This document shows positions 1 through 6,035 of a stretch of 10,647 nt of DNA, piece after piece. The first letter of the stretch is position 1; the number at the start of each line of letters is the position of its first letter. Both the position numbers and the translations under genes were made by a program. This DNA comes from JABMMZ01 sp044373665 (GTDB lineage Bacteria; Bacteroidota; Bacteroidia; NS11-12g; UBA955): NCBI GenBank assembly GCA_044373665.1, contig JBIPNH010000077.1, positions 1-10,647 of the forward strand. The letters are read 5' to 3'. The notes below the pieces were generated by a model that worked only from the letters and a program-made list of their open reading frames with translations, was not told the DNA's origin and ran no database searches.

Positions 1-101
1 GCATCTTCAATGTTTCTTGTAAGTTGCATTGCTAAAGATCTAAGAGATGAAATTTCCTTTTGTACCATAGATTCAAAAGGAATCGCGATTGGATGTAACA
101 T
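1..101 (-). CDS. RNA polymerase sigma factor, ECF-type (N-terminus only, runs off the left edge)
   Basis: Reading the minus strand from an ATG at 101 gives 33 codons without a stop, continuing out of the window. The residues FESMVQKEISSLRSLAMQLT followed by RNIEDA resemble the start of sigma-70 region 2.1 in extracytoplasmic-function (ECF) sigma factors of Bacteroidota, where a helix ending in LTRNxEDA normally leads into the core-binding ExDLVQ segment. The continuation lies outside the window, so regions 2.2 to 4 cannot be checked. If the call is right, the protein directs RNA polymerase core to a set of promoters. An exact TAnnTTTG box lies 29 bases upstream of the ATG on the same strand. 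The gene is divergent from the pterin genes across a 461-base spacer. No anti-sigma factor is visible. Confidence 0.62.
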   Translation of the reverse strand, partial: MLHPIAIPFESMVQKEISSLRSLAMQLTRNIED

Positions 102-129
102 GGTTTTTATTTATTAAAATTTGATGGAA

Positions 130-137
130 CAAAAGTA
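130..137 (-). promoter_or_regulatory. Putative -7 promoter box (TAnnTTTG) of the sigma-factor gene
   Basis: The minus strand reads TACTTTTG, an exact match to the Bacteroidota -7 consensus TAnnTTTG, 29 bases upstream of the ATG at 101. I see no TTG at the usual -33 distance, so only half of the promoter signature is present. Confidence 0.4.
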
Positions 138-486
138 GTGGATTGAAATTGAATTGTATCTTTTTTTGTTTAATTATTGTCATTTTTTACTTAAACACAA
201 TATATTTTACTAAAAATCAGCACATTAATTGATTTTTTGCTAATTTTATTGTATCAAAAAATGTCATAATCAACTGAATATTAGTATTTTATTTTGTTTT
301 ACTTTTCTTAAACAGTGTTTTTTTACTTAAACAGAGTATTTTTTATAAAGTGTTGAAAATAAGTTTAATTTACATAAATTGCTGAATATCAGTACTTATT
401 TCAATTATTTTTGTTTATTAAAAGATAAACAAAGTTGTTAGGGTTGTGATTTTGTTTATGTTTTTAATCTTAAGCAATTCATTTTT

Positions 487-515
487 TTGATTCTCAGTCA
501 AATGGATTATTTTTG
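487..515 (+). promoter_or_regulatory. Putative Bacteroidota-type promoter for the pterin gene cluster
   Basis: TTG at 487-489 is followed after 18 bases by TATTTTTG at 508-515, an exact TAnnTTTG. This matches the TTG / TAnnTTTG spacing described for the housekeeping sigma factor of Flavobacterium and Bacteroides. Transcription would start near 520, giving a leader of about 40 bases before the ATG at 563. A second TAnnTTTG at 406-413 has its nearest TTG 24 bases upstream and is a weaker candidate. Confidence 0.55.
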
Positions 516-562
516 AAGTATCAAACAATTTTAACTCTTATCAGTTTATACTACATAACATC

Positions 563-973
563 ATGAAAGTTTCCGTATTTAGAAAAGCTCACTTTAATGC
601 AGCACATCGCTTGCATCAACCTACTTGGTCTGATGAACAGAATTTATCTGTTTTCGGACTTTGTAACAATCCTAATTTTCATGGTCACAATTATGAAATA
701 GAACTTAAAGTAACTGGCGAGATAGATCCAATCACCGGCTATGTTATAGATACCAAAATACTTAAAGATGTTCTTAAGGAAGAAATAGAAAACCGTTTCG
801 ACCACCGCAATCTTAATCTTGATTGTCCTGAATTTAAGGATTTAAACCCAACCGCTGAAAATATAGTCATTGTGATATACAACTTGGTAAAAAACCGTTT
901 ACCAACTCATTTGGAAATTTGTGTAAGATTGTATGAGACTGAACGTAATTACGTAGAATTTAATGGAAAATAA
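563..973 (+). CDS. 6-pyruvoyl-tetrahydropterin / 6-carboxytetrahydropterin synthase (PTPS/QueD family)
   Basis: This cytosolic T-fold enzyme uses 7,8-dihydroneopterin triphosphate, the product of the adjacent FolE. At 136 residues it has the usual family length and looks complete. The zinc ligands are His15 (in AAHRLH), His40 and His42 (in FHGHNY). Cys34 is the expected catalytic cysteine, with Asp80-His81 (FDHRNL) completing the catalytic set. Glu125 (LYET) is the likely pterin-anchoring acid. The spacing Cys-x5-HGH (CNNPNFHGH) is that of animal-type PTPS; Escherichia coli QueD has Cys-x3-HGH. The product could therefore be 6-pyruvoyl-tetrahydropterin (biopterin route) or 6-carboxytetrahydropterin (queuosine route), and I left the symbol blank. 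The ATG at 563 follows a promoter-like sequence and no Shine-Dalgarno is seen. The last 11 bases overlap folE. Family assignment is secure; the exact product is not. Confidence 0.93.
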   Translation: MKVSVFRKAHFNAAHRLHQPTWSDEQNLSVFGLCNNPNFHGHNYEIELKVTGEIDPITGYVIDTKILKDVLKEEIENRFDHRNLNLDCPEFKDLNPTAENIVIVIYNLVKNRLPTHLEICVRLYETERNYVEFNGK

Positions 974-1619
974 ATATATAGATCAAATAGGAGACGACCA
1001 CGAATTGTTTAACGTGGATACCCCAATTTTAGCGAATGCATTTCATCTTTCTGATGACGCAAAAATAGAAATAATCGAAGGGCATTTCCACAAAATTATG
1101 GAAACCCTAGGTTTAGATATGTCTGATGACAGTTTAAAAGGTACGCCAAAACGAGTGGCTAAAATGTATGTTAAGGAAATGTTTTGGGGTTTAAATCCTG
1201 AAAACAAACCGGTTGCTTCGCATTTCAAAAACAAGTTTAAATACTCCGAAATGTTGGTTGAAAAGGATATTAACTTTTATACCAATTGCGAACACCATTT
1301 TGTGCCTTTCTTTGGTAAAGCCCATGTTGCTTACATTCCTAACGGTAAAGTAATTGGCTTGTCAAAACTCAACCGTATTGTTGAATATTTTGCCAAAAGA
1401 CCACAAGTGCAAGAAAGAATGACCATGCAAATTGCCACTGAACTCAAAAGAATATTGGGTACTGAAAATGTTGCAGTTATTATTAATGCGAAACACCTTT
1501 GTGTTGCCAGTCGTGGGATTAAGGACGATAGCAGTCACACTACTACTGCTGAATATTGCGGTCTGTTTTTACAGGAAAACACAAAATTAGAATTACACCG
1601 ACTTTTGGCTTTGTCATAA
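963..1619 (+). CDS. folE: GTP cyclohydrolase I
   Basis: This enzyme converts GTP to 7,8-dihydroneopterin triphosphate plus formate, the first step toward folate, biopterin and queuosine; it is a cytosolic homodecamer in known relatives. The 218-residue product matches the E. coli enzyme in length. The N-terminal helical part carries TPKRVAKMY (61-69). The catalytic core holds FYTNCEHHFVPF, with zinc ligands Cys109 and His112 and catalytic His111. It then has the VIGLSKLNRIV and KRPQVQERM segments. KHLCVASRGI supplies His178 and the third zinc ligand Cys180. All expected active-site residues are present. The ATG lies inside the last codons of the upstream pterin synthase (11-base overlap, different frame), so the two genes are very likely co-transcribed and perhaps translationally coupled. 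The C-terminus is slightly unusual (ends LHRLLALS) but nothing is missing. Confidence 0.97.
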   Translation: MENKYIDQIGDDHELFNVDTPILANAFHLSDDAKIEIIEGHFHKIMETLGLDMSDDSLKGTPKRVAKMYVKEMFWGLNPENKPVASHFKNKFKYSEMLVEKDINFYTNCEHHFVPFFGKAHVAYIPNGKVIGLSKLNRIVEYFAKRPQVQERMTMQIATELKRILGTENVAVIINAKHLCVASRGIKDDSSHTTTAEYCGLFLQENTKLELHRLLALS

Positions 1620-1666
1620 ATCAAGGTTTTTTATTTATTTTCGCTCCTTTATTTTACAATCATTCT

Positions 1667-4600
1667 ATGAGATTTATTCTTTTATCTTCTTTTCTGTATT
1701 TGTTTTTTGTGGCATCTGCCCAACAAGAACCTAACCCATTTACTTACAGTCATTACTGGAAAAACCGTAAACCTCATGCAGCCTATTGGCAGCAAGATGT
1801 GCATTACACCATTAATGCGGTAATCAATGATGAAAAAAATGAAATAAAAGGTGAAGAGAGATTGGTTTATTACAACAACAGTCCCGACAACTTAAAAGTG
1901 GCCTATTTCCATTTATATCAAAATGCCTTTCAACCCGGTAGTTATGCCCATGCACTCAATCAGGTGAATCACGAGGAAACCACCTTTGGTCCTAACGAAA
2001 TTCTTAAGATGGGAACACTTTTGGATGCCATAACTGTTAATGGTAAACCTGTCAAATATAAAATAGACAATACCATTCTCATTGTATACTTAAATGAAGA
2101 AATAGCCTCCAATTCATCGGCGGTATTTGATATTAAATTCCGCACTTATTGGGACAATGGTTCTATGAGAAGAAGGTTTAAAACGTTTGACACTGATGCA
2201 CAAAACAAACATTTTGACGGCGTGCATTGGTATCCTAGAATTTGTGTTTATGACAGTAAGTTTGGTTGGGAAACAGACCAACATTTAGGGAAAGAATTTT
2301 ATGGCGATTTCGGTGTTTATGATGTACAACTGACTTTCCCATCTAATTATATTGTAGAGGCTACAGGTGCATTGCAAAATGAAGGAGAGGTTTTGCCCGC
2401 CGATTTAAGAAAAGCAATCGATATTAGTAATTACTCAAGTATTGAAACCAATCCTAGTAATAATACTAAGAAAATTGTGCCTACAAATTACAAATTTGTT
2501 GTGCCTAAAAATGGAACAAAAACTTGGAGATACCACGCTGAAAATGTGCATGATTTTGCCTTTACTGCCGATCCAACTTATAGAATAGGAGAAACCATTT
2601 GGAATGGGATTAAATGTATCGCTTTGGCACAAGAAGTTAATGCCCCATACTGGCGTCCAACCTCCGATTTCGTAGCGAAAGTGGTTGAAATTTACAGCAC
2701 AGACTTTGGGATGTATGGTTATCCTAAAATAGTGGCAGCAGATGCCCGAGATGGTATGGAATATCCGATGATTACTTTGAATGGAGGCAATTGGCCAGGA
2801 CATCAGTATGTTATTGCACACGAGGTTGGACATAACTGGTTTTTTGGAATGATAGGGAACAATGAAACCTACCGTGCCATGCTTGACGAAGGTTTTACTC
2901 AGTTTCTTACTTCTTGGAGTATCAAAAGATTCAATAAATTGCCAATTAAAGCAAGTAGATATGACGAAGGGTCTGTTTACAACGGTTATTTAAATGATGC
3001 CGTTAATAACAATGACGCCATGTTGAACACCCACAGTGATGATTTTAGTTCAGCTGTTGGTCATGGTGGTGGATACAGACATGTGTATTACAAAACTGCG
3101 ACGATGTTGTACAATTTGGAATATGTGCTTGGTGATGAGTTGTTCTTGAATGCCATGAAACATTATTTCAATAAATGGAAATTTGCGCATCCGTATCCCG
3201 AAGATTTCAGACAAGCGATTATTGAATATACCAAAGTGGATTTAAATTGGTTTTTTGACCAATGGATGGAAACAACCAAAAAAATTGACTACAAAATCAC
3301 CAATTATAAGAAAATAAAAACCAATAATTCTAACAAAACAGCATACCAAATTCACTTGCAGCGTGCTGGTGAAATGCAAATGCCGCTCGACTTAACGGTT
3401 ATTGATAAAAAAGGAAAACAATACCAATATTTAATTCCTAATACTTACTTTGCTAAAAACGAAGGTCAGACTGTTTTAAAAACATGGAAAGGGTGGGGCT
3501 TGTTAAATCAAGACTATTTTGATACCATTTATTTAGACAACGATATTGTCTCTGTTCAAATAGACAGCACACAAAGGTTGGCAGATATTTATAGAATGGA
3601 TAATATAATGAAGAAAAAAGCTTACCGTTTGCCGGTTCAAACTTCGTTTAACCAAGGTGTCGCAGCCTATTCAGGGTTCAATCACAGAACATTTACTTAC
3701 CGTCCTGATGTTTGGTTTAATGCGGTTGATGGAATGAAAGTGGGATTCAATACCCATTTTGATTATGCCAAAGTGAAACATGTTTTGGATTTTTCTGTAT
3801 GGTATAACACCGGATTAGGTGCCGAACGCAAGTATGATTTAAATACCCAACGCGACCCTTTTTCATACCGTTTACTCTACAAACATTTGGTTGGAAAAAA
3901 CGCTTATATCTTTTGGGATACTAGATTCTTGGATGGTTTGTTTTATGATGATTTAGGTTTTGAAAAATCATTTGGAAACAATCAATTTATTTTTCATTAT
4001 AAATCAATTGGAATGTTAGAAGGGCGTTCAATTTACCGACCTTATGCCAATGGGATAGAACGCGAAAATAAAAGCAACTCTACGCTCAATATAGATTATA
4101 TTGGTAGGTATAAATATAAAAATGGCAATGGACTTATTCGCTCTGGTATAAGAGGGTCTGCTTTAACCAAAGATTATGGTTTTGGTAGTTTTAAATTGGA
4201 GGTGATTAATAACAATAAATTAGGTAAATTTGATTTAAGAACACGTTACTTTTTACAAACAATAGTAGGTAATAGTATTCCTGAAGAGGTTTTAATCAAC
4301 CTGGCAGGTGCCAATATGGAAGAAATGTTGGAAAGTAAGTTCACCCGTTCCCGTGGCTTTATTCCTGAACAATGGTTAGGCTTTGGTTCAACAACCAATC
4401 ATTTCCACATGGGTGGTGGTTTAAATTTAAGAGGATATGCCGGATATATGGCCCCTGTAGTTAGTCTTTCAAGTAGTCAAACGTATTTATACCAAGGCGA
4501 TTTTGGTATGAGTGCAAGTGCTGAATTGGATTTCGATAGATTAATAAAATTCAAACCGAAATTAACTAGAAATTGGTTGAAAATGGATTTATACTTGTTT

Positions 4601-4834
4601 GCAGATGCCGGAATTTTAGGTCAATCTGATGATACTGACGAAGGTTTATTCACTCCACTAAGAATGAATGCTGGTTTAGGAACTGTATTAACCGTGAGTA
4701 GATGGGGAAAACGCAATTTAATATCGCCACTGAGCTTGCGTTTGGATGCGCCTTTCTTTTTAAATACACCACCTTACAGCGACAAAGGGTATTTTCAATC
4801 GCGTTGGGTTGTAGGAATTGGCAGAAGTTTTTAA
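1667..4834 (+). CDS. Secreted M1-family zinc metallopeptidase fused to a C-terminal Omp85-like outer-membrane barrel
   Basis: The protein has 1055 residues. Residues 1-18 form a signal peptide ending ASA before Gln19. An N-terminal beta-rich region typical of M1 peptidases follows. The catalytic domain carries GMEYP (363-367, the GxMEN-like exopeptidase loop), HEVGH at 385-389 and Glu408, giving HExxH-x18-E zinc ligands. Tyr474 sits at the distance expected for the transition-state tyrosine. A beta-sandwich follows (about 540-650, including MQMPLDLTV and WKGWGLLNQ). From about 655 to the terminal Phe1055 the chain is rich in alternating aromatic/polar strands, contains LRGY at 921-924 (compare the (V/I)RG(F/Y) motif of Omp85 proteins), and ends in an outer-membrane-type terminal strand. 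I chose the ATG at 1667 because it starts the signal peptide; an in-frame ATG at 1556 lies inside folE. The spacing to folE is 47 bases with no obvious promoter. Peptidase identity is sure; the barrel is inferred. Confidence 0.9.
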   Translation: MRFILLSSFLYLFFVASAQQEPNPFTYSHYWKNRKPHAAYWQQDVHYTINAVINDEKNEIKGEERLVYYNNSPDNLKVAYFHLYQNAFQPGSYAHALNQVNHEETTFGPNEILKMGTLLDAITVNGKPVKYKIDNTILIVYLNEEIASNSSAVFDIKFRTYWDNGSMRRRFKTFDTDAQNKHFDGVHWYPRICVYDSKFGWETDQHLGKEFYGDFGVYDVQLTFPSNYIVEATGALQNEGEVLPADLRKAIDISNYSSIETNPSNNTKKIVPTNYKFVVPKNGTKTWRYHAENVHDFAFTADPTYRIGETIWNGIKCIALAQEVNAPYWRPTSDFVAKVVEIYSTDFGMYGYPKIVAADARDGMEYPMITLNGGNWPGHQYVIAHEVGHNWFFGMIGNNETYRAMLDEGFTQFLTSWSIKRFNKLPIKASRYDEGSVYNGYLNDAVNNNDAMLNTHSDDFSSAVGHGGGYRHVYYKTATMLYNLEYVLGDELFLNAMKHYFNKWKFAHPYPEDFRQAIIEYTKVDLNWFFDQWMETTKKIDYKITNYKKIKTNNSNKTAYQIHLQRAGEMQMPLDLTVIDKKGKQYQYLIPNTYFAKNEGQTVLKTWKGWGLLNQDYFDTIYLDNDIVSVQIDSTQRLADIYRMDNIMKKKAYRLPVQTSFNQGVAAYSGFNHRTFTYRPDVWFNAVDGMKVGFNTHFDYAKVKHVLDFSVWYNTGLGAERKYDLNTQRDPFSYRLLYKHLVGKNAYIFWDTRFLDGLFYDDLGFEKSFGNNQFIFHYKSIGMLEGRSIYRPYANGIERENKSNSTLNIDYIGRYKYKNGNGLIRSGIRGSALTKDYGFGSFKLEVINNNKLGKFDLRTRYFLQTIVGNSIPEEVLINLAGANMEEMLESKFTRSRGFIPEQWLGFGSTTNHFHMGGGLNLRGYAGYMAPVVSLSSSQTYLYQGDFGMSASAELDFDRLIKFKPKLTRNWLKMDLYLFADAGILGQSDDTDEGLFTPLRMNAGLGTVLTVSRWGKRNLISPLSLRLDAPFFLNTPPYSDKGYFQSRWVVGIGRSF

Positions 4835-4843
4835 CATAAAGGT

Positions 4844-5035
4844 ATGAAAAGTAAGTCTCAAAAATTAATAGTCATTGTTTTGTTTGTTACCCTGTTTGCG
4901 GGTTCCGCTTTGTTTATGTATTTTAAGTTTATACACAATAAACCTAGAATCACTATTGTAGCCCCCAAAACAGAAGTCGATGAACTAAAGTTTGACAGTC
5001 TATTAAGGGCCAAAACCCGACAAATTAAGAAGTAG
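4844..5035 (+). CDS. Small single-pass membrane protein, function unknown
   Basis: This is a 63-residue product I do not recognise. After a basic start (MKSKSQK), residues 8-27 are a continuous hydrophobic segment (LIVIVLFVTLFAGSALFMYF), which should be one membrane helix with a positive-inside N-terminus. The remaining 36 residues (ITIVAPKTEVDEL, then a lysine/arginine-rich end) would face the periplasm. It begins 9 bases after the peptidase-barrel gene on the same strand, so the two are probably co-transcribed. AAAGG lies just before the ATG but is too close to be a normal Shine-Dalgarno. The reading frame ends 2 bases before the stop codon of the converging DUF3050 gene. The gene is supported by position, codon continuity and the clear hydrophobic profile, not by homology. 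Confidence 0.7.
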   Translation: MKSKSQKLIVIVLFVTLFAGSALFMYFKFIHNKPRITIVAPKTEVDELKFDSLLRAKTRQIKK

Positions 5036-5037
5036 TA

Positions 5038-5820
5038 TTACTGCGCTTGACGCAAGGTTATTTCATTGTGTGCGCCATTCCATAATTCTATTCTGGCTTT
5101 CAATGAATTGATAATAGCAATCTCTGCTTCTTCCCAATAATGGCTATTGTTTTCACACAACTCAGCGGTCATTTCTAATGCCAAATGACTGTGATGGTCC
5201 CCATCTATTTCAATGTGTCTTTCTAAGTAATACTTGAACAAATTGGTGCGTTCTGGTTCCGGACTTTTCATCTCATTCAGCAAACTGATAAACATAGAAG
5301 GAATTAAATCTTCTCTTCCAAAGGTGAACACAGCCGCTTGTAAATGGGCTTTGTTGCTATTAATGATTTCAAAAGTGTAATTAACAAATTGTTGAACTTC
5401 TGCAGGTGTTTCCGAGGTCTGATAAGCTTTTTCAAGCGAACGAGTTTCTTTAAGATTGGCGATAAATAATTCAATCGCTTCGGTGCTACTACCACATTGT
5501 TTCATGGCTTTTATGTACAATTCAAAATGGCTAATTCTGCCACCATCGGGGTCCACGTCTGACTCTTCCCCAACCACAATTTCGTTGATTAAAAATCGTG
5601 TGTTTGCCTTGCCAACAGGAAACCAAGGGGTAGTGGTGCAAGTCAAGTTTATTTGCAATGATTTTAACAATGACATGAAATCCCAAACGGCAAAAACATG
5701 GTATTTCATAAAGATTTTTAAATCCTCAATATCCTTAATTTTTTCGTAAACAGGATGGTTGATAATTGCAGTTTTTAAAGGCGCAATAGTCTCGTTTATT
5801 TTGTCAATATTTGAATGCAT
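5038..5820 (-). CDS. DUF3050 domain-containing protein (heme-oxygenase-like helical fold, possible diiron site)
   Basis: The 260-residue protein reads as a full-length DUF3050 member: MKYHVFAVWDFMSLLKSLQ (38-56), TPWFPV, NEIVVGEESD (79-88) and ISHFELY (96-102) are family-type segments. No signal peptide is present, so it is probably cytosolic. The late helix carries His202-x3-Asp206-x2-His209, the spacing found in helix 3 of heme-oxygenase-like diiron oxidases such as CADD, UndA and SznF. Glu85 or Glu86, His98 and perhaps Glu170 could supply the remaining ligands. I infer an iron-dependent oxidase-type fold from this; no substrate can be named. The ATG at 5820 follows an A-rich leader. The gene converges on the small membrane-protein gene with a 2-base gap, and no terminator hairpin separates them. 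Its upstream spacer bears a cluster of inverted repeats. Confidence 0.85.
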   Translation of the reverse strand: MHSNIDKINETIAPLKTAIINHPVYEKIKDIEDLKIFMKYHVFAVWDFMSLLKSLQINLTCTTTPWFPVGKANTRFLINEIVVGEESDVDPDGGRISHFELYIKAMKQCGSSTEAIELFIANLKETRSLEKAYQTSETPAEVQQFVNYTFEIINSNKAHLQAAVFTFGREDLIPSMFISLLNEMKSPEPERTNLFKYYLERHIEIDGDHHSHLALEMTAELCENNSHYWEEAEIAIINSLKARIELWNGAHNEITLRQAQ

Positions 5821-5897
5821 TTTGGGGATTTTAAATGTTTGTTTTTTTACACCCGCAATTTATATCAAACACTAGGTTTTTAAGTATAGTTTTTGAC

Positions 5898-5961
5898 TTT
5901 TTGTCAATCAATTTTTGTTATAGAAAGTAACAAAAAAGTACTATTTTTATGTGACAAAAAA
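5898..5961. repeat. Cluster of four inverted TTTTTGTYA elements upstream of the DUF3050 gene
   Basis: The 9-mer TTTTTGTYA occurs four times in 64 bases: plus orientation at 5898-5906 and 5912-5920, minus orientation at 5928-5936 and 5952-5960. The inner pair makes a perfect 9-base inverted repeat (TTTTTGTTA / TAACAAAAA) around a 7-base loop. A further dyad, TTGAC-N5-GTCAA, lies at 5893-5907. The cluster is about 80-140 bases upstream of the DUF3050 start and 75 or more bases downstream of the CAP-gene stop. It could be an operator array, or an AT-only hairpin at the end of the upstream transcript. The stem has almost no G or C, which argues against a standard terminator. Confidence 0.45.
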
Positions 5962-6035
5962 GGGGTGCAATGTACCAAATTTTACAAATTGGAACCCGAT
6001 CTTTTAATTCGGCTTTAAAAATGAATTTAAACCAA

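Larger units (their letters stand above)
102..562. other. Long AT-rich divergent spacer with degenerate direct repeats
   Basis: There is no convincing coding region in these 461 bases between the divergent sigma-factor and pterin-synthase genes. Two short sequence families recur. The first is a 15-base exact repeat TTTTTTACTTAAACA at 183-197 and 319-333; its core CTTAAACA also occurs at 307-314, and an inverted TGTTTAA lies at 167-173. The second is CTGAATATYAGTAYTT at 274-289 and 382-397, 14 of 16 bases identical; it contains the short dyad CTGA...TCAG in the second copy. Promoter-like boxes lie downstream of both copies of the second family (TATTTTG at 290-296, TATTTTTG at 406-413). The arrangement suggests duplicated regulatory modules, but in DNA this AT-rich some similarity is expected by chance. 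No riboswitch fold was recognised. Confidence 0.5.

Noticed and set aside
516..562. Leader of the pterin genes, considered as a preQ1 or pterin-type riboswitch
   Set aside because: It is short and AT-rich, with no stable stem or recognisable aptamer core.
1556..1666. In-frame upstream extension of the M1 peptidase gene, starting inside folE
   Set aside because: The added 37 residues precede a clear signal peptide that starts at the ATG at 1667, and they would overlap the conserved end of folE.
2435..2833. Minus-strand open frame of 132 codons inside the M1 peptidase gene
   Set aside because: It lies opposite strongly conserved peptidase sequence and its translation shows no family features.
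5042..5054. Short dyad TGCG-N5-CGCA near the convergent gene ends, considered as a bidirectional terminator
   Set aside because: The stem is only 4 base pairs, lies inside the DUF3050 coding end and has no adjacent T run.
5456..5749. Plus-strand open frame of 97 codons opposite the DUF3050 gene
   Set aside because: The opposite strand encodes recognisable DUF3050 motifs over the same bases; this frame is a shadow.
5820..5900. TAGTGTTTG on the minus strand, considered as the -7 box of the DUF3050 promoter
   Set aside because: It has three instead of two bases between TA and TTTG and no TTG at a proper distance.
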